A DNA stretch of 64,000 bases from Stenotrophomonas bentonitica (GCF_013185915.1 NZ_JAAZUH010000001.1:1302001-1366000); one strand, 5' to 3'; counted from the first letter of the stretch, positions 47,973 to 59,193 are shown. The notes: generated from the sequence alone by a model not told the origin. Numbers and translations are program-made.

Positions 47973-50900
47973 TCAAGACGGGATGGTAAACGGTTCTGTC
48001 CGGCGCAGGGCCTGGCGCAACGTGGTGGCGCTGACCGGTTTGCGCAGCAGGTCGCCGCCGCCGGCCGCGAGGACCCGGCCGGCGAGCCCGGGCCGTGCCT
48101 GCGCGCACATCGCCAGCACCGGCGTATCCGGGTGCCTGGCGCGCAGCAGGCCCAGCAGGTCCACGCCATCCAGGCCAGGCAGGTCGGTGTCGACCAGCAC
48201 CGCGTCGAATCCGCCGCCGGTCAGTTCGGTCAGCGCCGCCAGCGCATTGGCGGCGTGCACGGCCTGCATGCCCTGCGCGCCCAGCAGCGCGCAGCCAGCG
48301 ACGGCAGCAGCGCGGTCATCGTCCACCAGCAACACCCGGCGGGCAGCCGCTTCGCCGGCGCACGCGTCATGAACGGCCACGGCCGGCATCGGCAGGCTCA
48401 CCTGCACGCGCCACTGCCTGCCGTCGGCCGCGTGCACGCGCAGCGCACCGCCGAGCGCGCCGGCCAGCCGCTCGGCGGCGGCAAGTGCGGCACACAGCGT
48501 GTCCGCCGAAGGTGTCGGCATGACCGCGGCGCGCCTGCCACGCGGCGCCACGTGGCCGGCGGCATCGAATGCCAGCAGCAGGCCGTCGCGTCCCGGTCGC
48601 CATGCCACCTGCAGCACCACCCGCCCTGCCCCGGTCCGCCGGCCGAGGGTGCGCCCCACGCTTTCCAGCAGCTGGGCCAGCCGCTGCGGATCACCGTGCG
48701 CGCGCGCGCCTTCCTCCACGTGCAGGCACAGCGCCAATGCCGTGCCACGGCGGCAGGAGGCCAGCACCTGCCGCGCCAGCCACTGACGGTGCACGGCCAC
48801 CACGTCGAAATCGATCGGTTGCAGCGGCGCGCAGCCGGCCTCCAGGCGGGCTTCGTCCAGCGCCGTGTCGACCCGTGCCAGCAGGGCCTGGCCACCGGCC
48901 CGGATCTGCTCCAGCGAACGCCGCTGCGCGGCATGCAGCGGCGAGGCCAGCAGCAGCTCGCTCATGCCCAGCACCCCGGTCAGCGGAGTGCGGACCTCAT
49001 GCCCGAGCGTGGCCAGGTAGTGCGCCTTGGCCTGCGCCGAACGCAGGGTCAGGCTCAGGCGCTGGCTGGACGCATCCGCGCGCCGGCCACGCGCGACCCG
49101 GCGCAGCGCCGCCCAGGCGCCGCCGCCGACCAGCAGCACGCCGGCGCCCACCCGTGCCCCTTCCAGCACCGGGTGGTACCAGCCGCTGCGTTCGACCTGC
49201 AGCAGTAGCGCCTGGGTTGACGACCAGCTGCCATCGGCCAGCCGCGCCTGGAACTCCAGGCGATGCTCGCCCGGTGGCAACTTCGCAAAGCCACGGGTGC
49301 CGCTGCGGCCCACCCGGATCCATTCGCGATCCAGTCCGCACACCCGGAACCGGTACTGCCGGCGCGCCTGCACCGGGGCCCCCAGCAGGCGCACGCTCAC
49401 CTGCAGGTCGCGGTCGTCCGGACGCAGCGGGATCACCGCGGCCGCCGGCAACGTCTGCAGTGCACCGTCCCGATACAGCTGCACCCGCTCGACCACCAGC
49501 GCCGGTTCGCTCCGGCGCGCCGCCAGGCCCATCGGGTCGAAGCGGGTCGCCCGCCCGTGGCGGTCCACCGCCAGCATCTGCGTGCCTTCGGCCTGCAATT
49601 GCGCGTTGATCACCGCATCGGGCACGCCCTCGCTGCGCGTGTACATCCGCACGAGGCCTTCGCGCGGGCGCAGCCGCAGCAGGCCGCGCGCGCTGCTGGC
49701 CCACACCGCGCCGTGCGCGTCGGCGGCCAGCGACACCAGGCGCACCGCTGGCAACCCCTGGCGGGCATCCACCTGCAGGCCGGGTCGGGCCACGCCGTCC
49801 TGGATCTGGTAGCGGCCCACCCGCTCGGGGCTGGCCACCCACAGCGTCGCCGCGTCGACGGCGTGCAGGGCGGTGACCTCCACGTCCACGCCGGGTACCG
49901 GATGCAGGCGCCCTGCCTGCCAGCGGGCCAGGCCATGTCGTCCGCCCCACCACAAGCCCGCGCCGCCGTCGCAGTGCAACGCCAGGGGGCCCACCGGCGG
50001 CGGCGTCTCCACTGCATTCCAGCGCCAGCGTTGCGCGGCGGCGCCACCGGGCGGGTGTCGTTCGATGGCGGTGGCATCCAGCCGCCAACGACTGCCGTCC
50101 GCGCAGGCCAGCTGCACCGGTGGCAGGTGCGGGTCCAACAGCACGCCGCTCGCAGAAGGCGCCCCTGCGGGCACCGGGTCGATCGGCTGGAAGTACTGCC
50201 AGTGGGGCGGCAGGCGCCAGACGCCCAGGTGCCTGCCCAGCAACCAGACGCTGCCATGGCGGTCCTCCAGCGCAGTGCGGAACTGCGGCCGGTCCGGGCT
50301 GCCCAGCGGCGCCACGGCGATCTCCGGCAACGGTTCCGCGCCGGGCCGCCACACCTGCGCGTCGTCGCCCAGCCACGGCCCACCGCGACGGGACAGGCCC
50401 AGCGCACGGGTGCCGGTACTGGCATCCACCGGTTCCAGCCGGCCCGCGCGGGTCCAGCGCCACGGCCCCGCCGCACTGCCCACCCAGAGGTCGCCTTCGG
50501 CATCCACCAGCAACGCACTGACCGGCGCGTCCGCCAACACCGCAGGCGAGGGAATGAAGCGACCCTCCCGCCAGCGCACCAGGCCGCGCGGCGTGCCGAC
50601 CCAGAGCGTGCCATCGGCGGTCAGTGCCAGGTGGTCCACGCGCCGGTCGGGAAGACCATCGCCACGCGCCGCGGGCAGGAACTGGCGCAATCGCTGGTCC
50701 GGCCCCATACGGAACAGGCCGGCGTCGCGGCTGCCGAACCACACCGCACCCTCGGGCGTGGGCAGCAGCACGCCGATCGCGGCGTTGGCCAGCGCCGGGT
50801 AACGCGTACGGTCGAAATGGACGATGTGGCTGCGGTCGGCCGACATCCGCATCAGCTGTCCGTGGGCCGTGCCGATCCACAGCCGGTCGGCGCTGTCGAC

Positions 50901-51173
50901 CGCGATCGACAGCACGTGGTTGTCCGACAGGCCCTGCTCCATGCGCCAGATCCGGAAGCGCTCACCGTCGAAGCGGGCCAGGCCATCGTCGGTCGCAAAC
51001 CACAGATACCCCACGCGGTCTTCCACCACCTGGTGCACCGCGTTGGACGGCAGCCCGTCGGCCGTGGTGAAGCGCAACGCATTGGGCGGTGCCGCGCGCG
51101 CGGCACCGGCCCACAGCAGGGAGGCCAGCAGCACGGCCACGCAACGCATGCACCAATGCGTCGTATCGATCAC
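47973..51173 (-). CDS. Hybrid histidine kinase 2, His and receiver intact, ATPase domain degenerate
   Basis: 1066 residues from GTG 51173 behind GGAGGCGGC. Same layout as kinase 1. The HisKA box is intact ([12 protein letters not shown], His725), but the HATPase domain has lost its essentials: N box reads LAQLLESVGRTLGRR with no Asn, G1 reads DAAGHVAP instead of DTGPGI, the ATP lid and F box are missing, and the G2 GGSGLGL is replaced by ADTLCAAL. The receiver is intact (LVDDD, LVDTDLPGLDG, LLRKPV). It cannot bind ATP on its own and would need another subunit to phosphorylate His725. Start overlaps the stop of kinase 3 as GTGA. Confidence 0.92.
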   Translation of the reverse strand: MIDTTHWCMRCVAVLLASLLWAGAARAAPPNALRFTTADGLPSNAVHQVVEDRVGYLWFATDDGLARFDGERFRIWRMEQGLSDNHVLSIAVDSADRLWIGTAHGQLMRMSADRSHIVHFDRTRYPALANAAIGVLLPTPEGAVWFGSRDAGLFRMGPDQRLRQFLPAARGDGLPDRRVDHLALTADGTLWVGTPRGLVRWREGRFIPSPAVLADAPVSALLVDAEGDLWVGSAAGPWRWTRAGRLEPVDASTGTRALGLSRRGGPWLGDDAQVWRPGAEPLPEIAVAPLGSPDRPQFRTALEDRHGSVWLLGRHLGVWRLPPHWQYFQPIDPVPAGAPSASGVLLDPHLPPVQLACADGSRWRLDATAIERHPPGGAAAQRWRWNAVETPPPVGPLALHCDGGAGLWWGGRHGLARWQAGRLHPVPGVDVEVTALHAVDAATLWVASPERVGRYQIQDGVARPGLQVDARQGLPAVRLVSLAADAHGAVWASSARGLLRLRPREGLVRMYTRSEGVPDAVINAQLQAEGTQMLAVDRHGRATRFDPMGLAARRSEPALVVERVQLYRDGALQTLPAAAVIPLRPDDRDLQVSVRLLGAPVQARRQYRFRVCGLDREWIRVGRSGTRGFAKLPPGEHRLEFQARLADGSWSSTQALLLQVERSGWYHPVLEGARVGAGVLLVGGGAWAALRRVARGRRADASSQRLSLTLRSAQAKAHYLATLGHEVRTPLTGVLGMSELLLASPLHAAQRRSLEQIRAGGQALLARVDTALDEARLEAGCAPLQPIDFDVVAVHRQWLARQVLASCRRGTALALCLHVEEGARAHGDPQRLAQLLESVGRTLGRRTGAGRVVLQVAWRPGRDGLLLAFDAAGHVAPRGRRAAVMPTPSADTLCAALAAAERLAGALGGALRVHAADGRQWRVQVSLPMPAVAVHDACAGEAAARRVLLVDDDRAAAVAGCALLGAQGMQAVHAANALAALTELTGGGFDAVLVDTDLPGLDGVDLLGLLRARHPDTPVLAMCAQARPGLAGRVLAAGGGDLLRKPVSATTLRQALRRTEPFTIPS

Positions 51174-54100
51174 GCCGCCTCCAGCGCTGCGGCCAGCCGC
51201 GTACCGGTCAACGGCAGCCGCGCGAACAGCTCGAAACCGCCGGCCCGTGCATCGCGCTCGGCGCAGGCATCGGCGCGCGCGGTCAACGCCATCCGGCGCA
51301 CGCCCGGCCACAGCCACGGCAAGCGCGCACTGAGGCGCCCGCCCTCGACCAGCAGGTCCGGATCGGCCACGATCAGGTCCCACGGCCCTGGGTCCACGTC
51401 GTGCACCCAGGCATCCACGTTGCGCACGCCCACGACCTTGTGGCCCTGCGCGCGCAGCAGCGCGCAGACCACCTCCACGGTCTCGACCTCGTCCGGCGAC
51501 AGCATCAGCATGATCCGCAACGGCGTCGCCGGAGCAGGCGCGCAGGGGCAGACCACCACCGTCGCACCGGGCGGAAGCGGGTGCCAGGGCAACAGCAGCT
51601 GGAACTGGGTGCCCCGCCCCTGCTGGCTGTCCACCACCAGGCTGCCGCCCATGGCCTGGGCCAGTTCGCGGCTGATCGCCAGGCCCAGACCACTGCCGCC
51701 ATGGCATGGTGCGTCCACCTGGCTGAAGCGCTGGAACAGCCGCTGCAGCTGCGCCGGGGTCATGCCCGGTCCGGTATCGGACACGCACAGCAGCAACCCA
51801 CTGCCATCGGGCGCGGTCCGCGCGGCCAGGCGCACCTGTCCATGCGCGGTGAACTTCAGTGCATTGCCCAGCAGGTTCAACAGGATCTGGCGAAGACGTT
51901 GTACGTCGCCGAGATAGCGGGTATCTGGATCCAGCGCACTGCTCCAGTGCAGGGCCAACGCCTTGCGCCGCGCTACCGGCAGCAGCAGGGCGTGCAACTC
52001 GCGGACCAGCTCGGCCAGCACGAACGGGGCAGGCTGCAGCTGCAGGCGGCCGGACTCGATGCCGGCCAGGTCCAATGCGTCGTCCATCAGCTGCAGCAGA
52101 TGATGTCCCGCCTGTTGCAGGCTGCCGACCTGCTCACGCTGCAGGGGGGACAACGGCGACTGCAGCAGCAGCTCGCTCCACCCCAACACGGGCGTGAGCG
52201 GCGCGCGTACCTGGCTGCCAAGCTCGGCCAGGAACCGGCTGCGCTGGAGCGAGTCCTGTTCTGCGCGCTGCTCGCGTGCGCGCGCCTGGCGTCGGCGAGC
52301 GCGCCGCCGTTGCCGCTGCTGATGCAGGCGCGACAGCCCGATCGCCGCCAGGCAGATCGCCACGCCGGCGACGCTGCGCCCGACGGTCGTTTCCCACCAG
52401 CGCGGCACCACCCGCAACGGCAACTGGCGCACGCTCGACCAGGGTCCGCCGGCATGGCGGGCCTGCACCAGCAGGGTATGGTCGCCGGCCGGCAAACGGG
52501 CGAACAGGCGCTGAGCGACCGGGCCGGTGTCGACCCACGCCGCGTCCTGGCCGAGCAGGCGGAAGCGGTAATGGATGCGGTCGGGGTCGCCGCGGCCCAG
52601 CAGGCGGACCGCCACGCGCACGTTGCGGTCGGCAGTGCCCAGGATCACCGGCTGCATCGACACCGGCACCTGGAGGATCCGGCCATGGCGACGCCGACTC
52701 ATCGCGTCGAACACCAGCACCGGGGCCGACACCGGCGTGCGCAGCGCGCGCGGGTCGAAGGCCAGCAGCCCGCCTTCGCGCATGCCCGCCACCACCGCGC
52801 CCGCACCGGCGCGCAGCAGGCGATGCGACAGCACTTCCTGCACCGGCAGGCCCTGCGCGGTGCCGAGCACCGTCACCTCACCAGAGCCCGGGTCGACTCG
52901 CACCAGTCCACGTGCCGCGCCGGCCCACGCCACGCCGTTGCCGCCCACCACCAGCGCTTCGGCACGCAGCTGCGGGTAGCCTTCGACAGGGCCGACCCGG
53001 CGCAAATGCTGCAGCCTTCCATGCACGCGGCGATACTGTTCCAGCGCGGCGTCGCGGCTGATCCAGAGCGTGCCATCGTCGGCTTCCGCGAGCGCCAGGA
53101 CTGCGCCCCCGCCGTCGCCGGGGACCGGTTCGAAGCGTTCGCGTGCGACCGACCAGCGCATCGCGCCGGCCGGATCGGTGGCCCACAGTTCGCCGTCGCG
53201 CGTGCACAGCAACTGACGCAGCGGCAGGTCGTTTGCCAGACCCACCGCCTGCGGCGCAACGTCGCGCAGCCGCTCACCGTCCGGCGACCACTGCTGGATC
53301 GCCTGCGGGTGGGCCAGCCAGACCTGCTCCTGCGCGCAGACCTGCAACGACAGCGCCCCTTGCAGCGCGTGCAGGCCGAGCGGCCAGATCCGACGCTGTC
53401 CCTGCTGCGGGTCGTAGCGCAGCAGACGGTCCGCGCTGGCCAGCCAGACCCGGCCGCGCGCATCCTCATCAAGGCCGACCGGCAGTGCGGTCACTCCGGC
53501 ATGGGGATACCCGCCGACATCGCGACCGTGCCCGGTACGCAGGTCCAGCCGCTGCAGGCGCCCGCGGCTGCCGGCCACCCAGGCATGGTGCGGACCCGAC
53601 GCTGCCAGCGCCAGCGCGTAGTGGCTGCCGATGCCCGGTACGCCGTCGGCGACCGCCGGCAAGGCAGTGAACTGCCGCCACCGTGCCGACAGCCACCACA
53701 GACCGTGGCGCTCGCTGACCCACCACAGATCGCCGCTTCGGTCTTCCAGTGCCTGCCGGATCACCACGGGACCGGGCGCCGCGCCCGGAGGCAGCGTCAG
53801 CGGCACGGGCAGCACGCGGCCGCCTTCGCGCCGTTGCAGGCCGCTGCGTCCGTACTGCCAGAGCGTTCCATCGGCGCTGCGCAGCACGCCGCGGTCGCCC
53901 GGCGCAGCGCCGGTTGGCCGTGCGGTCGTTCCCACCGGCCAACTGCCCAGCGCGGAGGTCACTTCGATGCCGCCGTGGGGATCGGCCCACAATGACTGGA
54001 TGGGCAAGGCTGCGGAATCCGGCAGGGCGACGCGTACGAAATGCGCGCCATGCCAGCGCCACAGCGCCGAAGGCTGGGCCACCCACAGCGTGCCGGTACT

Positions 54101-54652
54101 GTCGCGCACCAGCGCGGTCACCGTCGCGCCGGGCAGCGGGTAATGCTGCCATTGCCCGTCGCGGGGCGACAGCGCATAGAGCTGCTGGTCGTTGCCGATG
54201 GCCCAGACCCGACCATCGCCGCTGCTGCTGACCTGCCGCAGATGGCCCTGGCGCAGCGCGATCGGGGCCGATGCCGACATCCGCTGTAAGCCGCTGCGAT
54301 CAGTGCCCATCATCACCAGGCCCTGATTGGCGGTGCCCAGCCACAGCCGGTCGCGCGCATCGACATGGATCGCACGCAGATCCACGTCGGGCAGGCCCTC
54401 TTCGCGCCGCCACTGCCGGAAGCGCTGTCCGTCGAATCGCATCAGGCCGTCGCTGCCGGCCAGCCACAGGTACCCGGAGGCATCTTCTGCAATGGCCCGC
54501 ACCTGCGGATCGTGAAGACCGTCGGGGATGCCCAGCAGGCGGGGTGACGGGATCTGCACCACGGTCGGGTTGCCTGCCACCGGCCAGGCCAGCAGGCCGG
54601 CCAACAGCACCACAAAAGCCCGGGCGTGCAGGGTTGCGCGCGGAAGCGTCAC
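51170..54652 (-). CDS. Hybrid histidine kinase 3, ATPase intact, phospho-accepting His replaced, receiver degenerate
   Basis: 1160 residues from GTG 54652. Signal peptide, propeller blades, Y_Y_Y (YRFRLLGQDAAWVDTG), TM near 765-785. In the HisKA motif the sequence is ELGSQVRAPLTP: Ser813 (AGC) stands where paralogues have His, and the following Glu is Gln. The HATPase is complete ([31 protein letters not shown]). The receiver is degraded: no acidic pair (MLMLSPDEVE), and Leu instead of the conserved Lys (FARLPLTG). So it can bind ATP but cannot carry phosphate itself. Its stop overlaps the kinase 2 start, giving a coupled pair with complementary defects. Confidence 0.92.
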   Translation of the reverse strand: MTLPRATLHARAFVVLLAGLLAWPVAGNPTVVQIPSPRLLGIPDGLHDPQVRAIAEDASGYLWLAGSDGLMRFDGQRFRQWRREEGLPDVDLRAIHVDARDRLWLGTANQGLVMMGTDRSGLQRMSASAPIALRQGHLRQVSSSGDGRVWAIGNDQQLYALSPRDGQWQHYPLPGATVTALVRDSTGTLWVAQPSALWRWHGAHFVRVALPDSAALPIQSLWADPHGGIEVTSALGSWPVGTTARPTGAAPGDRGVLRSADGTLWQYGRSGLQRREGGRVLPVPLTLPPGAAPGPVVIRQALEDRSGDLWWVSERHGLWWLSARWRQFTALPAVADGVPGIGSHYALALAASGPHHAWVAGSRGRLQRLDLRTGHGRDVGGYPHAGVTALPVGLDEDARGRVWLASADRLLRYDPQQGQRRIWPLGLHALQGALSLQVCAQEQVWLAHPQAIQQWSPDGERLRDVAPQAVGLANDLPLRQLLCTRDGELWATDPAGAMRWSVARERFEPVPGDGGGAVLALAEADDGTLWISRDAALEQYRRVHGRLQHLRRVGPVEGYPQLRAEALVVGGNGVAWAGAARGLVRVDPGSGEVTVLGTAQGLPVQEVLSHRLLRAGAGAVVAGMREGGLLAFDPRALRTPVSAPVLVFDAMSRRRHGRILQVPVSMQPVILGTADRNVRVAVRLLGRGDPDRIHYRFRLLGQDAAWVDTGPVAQRLFARLPAGDHTLLVQARHAGGPWSSVRQLPLRVVPRWWETTVGRSVAGVAICLAAIGLSRLHQQRQRRRARRRQARAREQRAEQDSLQRSRFLAELGSQVRAPLTPVLGWSELLLQSPLSPLQREQVGSLQQAGHHLLQLMDDALDLAGIESGRLQLQPAPFVLAELVRELHALLLPVARRKALALHWSSALDPDTRYLGDVQRLRQILLNLLGNALKFTAHGQVRLAARTAPDGSGLLLCVSDTGPGMTPAQLQRLFQRFSQVDAPCHGGSGLGLAISRELAQAMGGSLVVDSQQGRGTQFQLLLPWHPLPPGATVVVCPCAPAPATPLRIMLMLSPDEVETVEVVCALLRAQGHKVVGVRNVDAWVHDVDPGPWDLIVADPDLLVEGGRLSARLPWLWPGVRRMALTARADACAERDARAGGFELFARLPLTGTRLAAALEAA

Positions 54653-54789
54653 CGTTCAGCGCAGCGTGATCGTTCTCATTGCTGCAACGGTAGAGCGTTC
54701 ACAGGCCGCGCGCAGCGCTGGACCTGTAACGGCGTCACACTCGAGCGAATCAAGTTTTGAATGGATTTCGCGTTTTCAAATTGCGTTGC

Positions 54790-57700
54790 CTATGGCGAGA
54801 TCGTCGCATCCGGCGTTCCGCGACGTTTCGCGCAGGCCTGGGCGATCGCCGAGACCAGCAGGTCGCCGGTCACCGGCTTGCGCAGGAAGCCGTCGAAGCC
54901 TGCCGCCAATACCTGTTGTTCGGCATACGCATCCGAGCGCGCGGTCACCGCGATCAACGGCAGCGCGTAGCCCATCGCCCGCAACTGCCCGGCAATGGCG
55001 ATGCCGTCCAGCGCCGGCAGGTCGAGATCGAGCAGGCCTACGTCGAAACGACCGGCGGCCACTTCCGACAACGCGGCCAGGCCGTGCAACGCGTGCACGA
55101 CCGCGTGGCCGCGCGCGCGCAGCAGTCCGGCGATCACCTCGGCCACGGTGGCGTCGTCTTCCACCAGCAGGATCCGCAGCGGCGGCAGCACCACGGGGCT
55201 GCCATCGGGGACCGCCGGCGAACCCGTGCCCGGGCGCTGGCACCAGGGCAGCGGCAGGTGCACGGAGAAGCGCGCGCCCTGTCCGGGCTGGCTGTCGATC
55301 TCGATCCGGCCACCCATCGCCACCGCCAGTTCCTGGCAGATCGCAAGGCCCAGTCCGCTGCCGCCATAGCGCGAAGCCGTCCGCGGACCATCGGCCTGTT
55401 CGAAACGATGGAACAGGCGCTCCTGCTGGTCGCGGTTGATGCCCGGGCCGGTGTCGGAGACCTCGAAGACGACGCCATTGCCGTGTTCGACCAGCTCGAT
55501 GCCGAGCCCGACATGGCCGTGTTCGGTGAACTTGATCGCGTTGCCCAGCAGGTTCATCAGGATCTGGCGGACACGCATCTCGTCGCCACTGAGCTGGACC
55601 GGACCCGGCAGGGTGAAGCTGCGCTCGTAGGCCAGCCCCCGGTGGTGCGCCATCGGCTCCATCAACGCGTCGACCTGGGCCAGCATCGAAACCAGGTCGA
55701 ACGGCCGGATGTCCAGCTCCAGCCGGCCGGCTTCGATGCGGGCCAGATCCAGCGCGTCGTTGACCAGTCGCAGCAGGTGGGCACCGGCATGCTGGATCGA
55801 GGCCGCATACCCGCGCTGCAGTTCGTCCAGCGGCGTGGCCAGCAGCAGCTCGCTCATGCCCAGCACGCCGGTCATGGGCGTGCGGACCTCGTGGCCCAGC
55901 GTGGCCAGGAAGCGGCTCTTGGCCTGCGAAGCCTGCTCGGCGATCTGCTGCTTGTGTACGGTCAGCTGCCACTGCTGGCGCCGGCGCAGGCGCGCGCGGG
56001 CGAAAGCGGCCACCGCGGCCACCAGCAGCAGCCCCAGCATGACGTAGCCCAGGATCGCCCAGCTGCTGCGCCACCACGGCGGCTGCACGCGCACACTGAT
56101 GGTGCGCGACGGGGTCCAGTCGCCATGCGGCGTGGCCGCCTGCACGTCGATGGCGTACTCGCCGGAGGGCAGTCGTGACAGCAGGCGCTCGCCGTCTGCG
56201 TTCTGCATCACCCAGTTCTGGTCATAACCGGACACGCGGTAGCGGTACCGGTTGCCCATCGGGCTGGCATAGGACAGCAGCCGCGCGGAGATGATCAGGT
56301 CGCGGTCGTCGGGTCCCAGCAGCAACGCCGCGTTGACCGGCAGCGACTGCTGACCCTCTGCGTCGTCGCGGCGCACCTGGATGTTGTCGATGACCAGCTG
56401 CGAGGGGGGCAGCACCAGGTCCGGTGCGTTCGGGTCGAAGGCGACCAGCCCGGTGGCGGTCACCGCCAGCACGCGGCCGTCGGCCCCCATCACCGGCGGG
56501 CGCCCACTGAATTCCATGTCCGGCAGGCCATCGCGCTCGCCGTACACGCGCAGCCGGCGTTCGCGCGGGTGCCAGCTGACCGGGCCGCGTGGCGTGGTCG
56601 CCCAGACCTGGCCGTCCCGGCCCATCGCCAGGCCGCCGATCGACACCGGTGGCATGCCCTGCGCGGCGCCGACGCGCTCGCGCAGGGTCATGGCCAGGCC
56701 GTCCCAGCGGTACCGCTCCAGGCCGCCCTTGCGCGCCAGCCAGGCTTCCTCCGGGCTGATCCAGACCATGTCGTAGATGTTTCCCGGGGCCACGCCCGGA
56801 ACCCGTTGGAACCGATCCTCCTGCCAGCGCAGTAGCCCCATTTCCCCCAGGTCGCCCATGAGCCAGAGCTGGCCGCGCGGGTCGAACAGCATCTGTTCCA
56901 CCGGCACGTCGACCAGGCCGCGGTCGGCATCGACGCGGATCTCGTCGAGCAGCGTGCCGTCGCTGGCGCGGCGCTGCACGCCGAGGTTGGTGATCGACAG
57001 CCACAGCTCGCCATCCGGGGCCTGCCGGATCAGCTCGATGCGCTGGCGCACGTCGGTGCCGCTGCCGATCTTCCATTCGCGCAGCTGGCCGCTGCGCGGC
57101 TGGTACAGCCCCAACCGCCCGGCACGGCCCAGCCACAGGGCGCCGTCCGCACGCGGCAGTACCGCGCGCACCGCGCCCACGCCGAGCTGCTTTTCGGTTG
57201 CGATCTGACGCAGCTGTCCGCCCGCGTCGAGCTGGTACACGCCGTGCGCGCCTGCAATGTAATAGTCGTTGCCGGCGGCGGCAGCACTGAGCAGGTACGC
57301 GCTGTCCAGCGGCTTGCCGTCGAGCTGGTACCAGGTGGAGAAGCGCTTCCAGTCCGGCGGCAGGTAAGCCAGTCCCTGGGTCAGCATGGCGAACCAGAGC
57401 CCGCCTTCGTGGTCCTGCAGCATGTCCAGCACGCCGCTGCGCTCGGTGAGGAAGCCGCTGCCGGTATCGCCGGCAAGCAGGCGCACGCTGTGCTCGTCGC
57501 CGCGGTACAGCCCGTCGGCGGTACCCAGCCAGTAGCCGCCGTTGCGGTCGTGCACGACCGAGGCGGCGCGCACGTCGGCACTGGGCGTCCACGGCGCCGG
57601 GCGCACGCTGTTGTCGCTGCCGATCCGGAACAGGCCGCCCTGGGTGCCGGCCCACACGGTGCCGTCGCGGTCGCGGGTCAGGCGGAACACGCTCTTGTCG

Positions 57701-58368
57701 CCCAGCACGTCCGGGGCGATGCGGGTGAACGCTTTGCCATCCCAGCGCGCTACGCCGCTGCCGGTGCCGACCCAGACCCGCCCCTGCGGATCGGACAGCA
57801 TGCTGTAGATGGTGTCGCTGGGCAGGCTGTCCGGATTGGCGGGGTCGGCGCGGAACCGCACCAGGCTGCCGTCTTCGTCGCGGCGGCAGATGCCATGCGC
57901 GTTGGTGCCGATCCACAGTGCCTTGCCGGCATAGGCGAGCGACCAGAACTGCCCTTCGCACAGGACGCTGATGTCGGGGAACTGTTCGAAGTGTTTGCGG
58001 TCCGGGCCCAGCATGCTCAGGCCGCCGCCATTGCTGCCGACCCAGACCCGGTCCAGCGGATCGACGAGCAGCGTTTCGATTTCATTGCTGGGCAGCGAGC
58101 CGGGGTCATCCGGTTCATTGCGCCAGACTCGCAAACCGACCCCGTCGACCCGTGCCAGGCCATCGTCGGTGGCCGCCCAGATGTAGCCCTGGCGGTCCTG
58201 GGCAAGCGCCAGCACCATGCGCGAGGGCATGCCTTCGGCGGCACCGAAGCGGCGCATGCGCGGTGTTTCTGCCGATGTCCCTGCGGCCCACAACGCCGAT
58301 GGCACGGCGCATGCCGCCAGTACCAGCAGCACGATGCCTGCCCGCCAACCGCGCGCGCTCAACGCCAT
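54790..58368 (-). CDS. Hybrid histidine kinase 4, propeller sensor, complete
   Basis: 1192 residues from ATG 58368 with AGGGAGAA ahead. Signal peptide ([18 protein letters not shown]), propeller blades ([38 protein letters not shown]), Y_Y_Y ([19 protein letters not shown]), TM near 770-790, HisKA with His826 ([12 protein letters not shown]), intact N, G1 and G2 boxes, and intact receiver ([25 protein letters not shown]). First gene of the array, 137 bases upstream of kinase 3, so it may be transcribed separately. Closest in motif sequence to kinase 1. Confidence 0.95.
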   Translation of the reverse strand: MALSARGWRAGIVLLVLAACAVPSALWAAGTSAETPRMRRFGAAEGMPSRMVLALAQDRQGYIWAATDDGLARVDGVGLRVWRNEPDDPGSLPSNEIETLLVDPLDRVWVGSNGGGLSMLGPDRKHFEQFPDISVLCEGQFWSLAYAGKALWIGTNAHGICRRDEDGSLVRFRADPANPDSLPSDTIYSMLSDPQGRVWVGTGSGVARWDGKAFTRIAPDVLGDKSVFRLTRDRDGTVWAGTQGGLFRIGSDNSVRPAPWTPSADVRAASVVHDRNGGYWLGTADGLYRGDEHSVRLLAGDTGSGFLTERSGVLDMLQDHEGGLWFAMLTQGLAYLPPDWKRFSTWYQLDGKPLDSAYLLSAAAAGNDYYIAGAHGVYQLDAGGQLRQIATEKQLGVGAVRAVLPRADGALWLGRAGRLGLYQPRSGQLREWKIGSGTDVRQRIELIRQAPDGELWLSITNLGVQRRASDGTLLDEIRVDADRGLVDVPVEQMLFDPRGQLWLMGDLGEMGLLRWQEDRFQRVPGVAPGNIYDMVWISPEEAWLARKGGLERYRWDGLAMTLRERVGAAQGMPPVSIGGLAMGRDGQVWATTPRGPVSWHPRERRLRVYGERDGLPDMEFSGRPPVMGADGRVLAVTATGLVAFDPNAPDLVLPPSQLVIDNIQVRRDDAEGQQSLPVNAALLLGPDDRDLIISARLLSYASPMGNRYRYRVSGYDQNWVMQNADGERLLSRLPSGEYAIDVQAATPHGDWTPSRTISVRVQPPWWRSSWAILGYVMLGLLLVAAVAAFARARLRRRQQWQLTVHKQQIAEQASQAKSRFLATLGHEVRTPMTGVLGMSELLLATPLDELQRGYAASIQHAGAHLLRLVNDALDLARIEAGRLELDIRPFDLVSMLAQVDALMEPMAHHRGLAYERSFTLPGPVQLSGDEMRVRQILMNLLGNAIKFTEHGHVGLGIELVEHGNGVVFEVSDTGPGINRDQQERLFHRFEQADGPRTASRYGGSGLGLAICQELAVAMGGRIEIDSQPGQGARFSVHLPLPWCQRPGTGSPAVPDGSPVVLPPLRILLVEDDATVAEVIAGLLRARGHAVVHALHGLAALSEVAAGRFDVGLLDLDLPALDGIAIAGQLRAMGYALPLIAVTARSDAYAEQQVLAAGFDGFLRKPVTGDLLVSAIAQACAKRRGTPDATISP

Positions 58369-58509
58369 CGAGTTCTCCCTGTAGGCGGCGATTGTCACAC
58401 AGCGGACGGTGCTGCGCGCCTGGGCGCGCCACGATCTGTTGCAGCCATGGAGCTGCCGGGCATCACGGGGCAGCGCGTATGATCGGTCCAGCCCTGAATG
58501 GAGCCGGCC

Positions 58510-59193
58510 GTGATCCGTCGCCTGACCCTCGCCCCGTTGCTGTGCCTGGCCCCATTGGTGGCTGTTGCGGCACCGCCGACCTATCGCCTCGACCCGGTGC
58601 ACACCCGCGTGCTGTTCGCGGTTGAGCATGCGGGGTTTTCGAACGCGCTGGGCACGGTGTCTGGCAGCGAAGGGACGCTTTCCTTCGACCCGGAGGATTG
58701 GAGCAGCGCGACGTTGTCGGTCACTGTGCCGATGCAGCGCATCGACCTCGGCGACGACAAGTGGAACCAGGCCACGCTGGCGCGCAATCTGCTGGACGCC
58801 GAGCGTTACCCTGAGGCGCGCTTCGTCTCGACCAGGGTCGAGCCGGTCGACGCGGACCACGCCCGGGTGATCGGCGAGCTGACGCTGCATGGGGTGACCC
58901 GCGAGGTCACGCTGGAGGTGACGCTCAATGCGGTCAAGCGCCACCCGATGCCGCCGTTCCGGCGCACGGCGGGCTTCTCGGCGACGACCACGCTCAGCCG
59001 CAGTGCGTTTGGCGTGGATGCGTGGCCGTCGATGATCGGCGATGAGGTACAGCTGCGGATCGAAGCCGAAGCGGTGCGCGATCGTTCGGCCGCTGATCCG
59101 CAGGACGCACCGTCCGTCGAGGCGCCGGGAACTCCGGCGCCGACCGACGACTCCGACACTTCACCTTCGCCAGCCGGGACGCGCTCGCCATGA
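58510..59193 (+). CDS. YceI-family exported lipid-binding protein
   Basis: 227 residues from GTG 58510 (GGAG six bases ahead); ATG 58498 in frame is less well placed. Signal peptide ([20 protein letters not shown]), then the YceI lipocalin-like barrel: [58 protein letters not shown] Pro/Asp-rich tail of ~40 residues is an unusual addition. YceI proteins bind isoprenoid quinone-like lipids in the periplasm. The stop overlaps the cytochrome b561 start (ATGA). Confidence 0.93.
   Translation: MIRRLTLAPLLCLAPLVAVAAPPTYRLDPVHTRVLFAVEHAGFSNALGTVSGSEGTLSFDPEDWSSATLSVTVPMQRIDLGDDKWNQATLARNLLDAERYPEARFVSTRVEPVDADHARVIGELTLHGVTREVTLEVTLNAVKRHPMPPFRRTAGFSATTTLSRSAFGVDAWPSMIGDEVQLRIEAEAVRDRSAADPQDAPSVEAPGTPAPTDDSDTSPSPAGTRSP

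Noticed and set aside
51174..51788. A longer version of kinase 2 starting inside kinase 3
   Set aside because: The extra 200 codons are the out-of-frame shadow of the kinase 3 HATPase/receiver region; GTG 51173 has a strong ribosome site and begins with a signal peptide.
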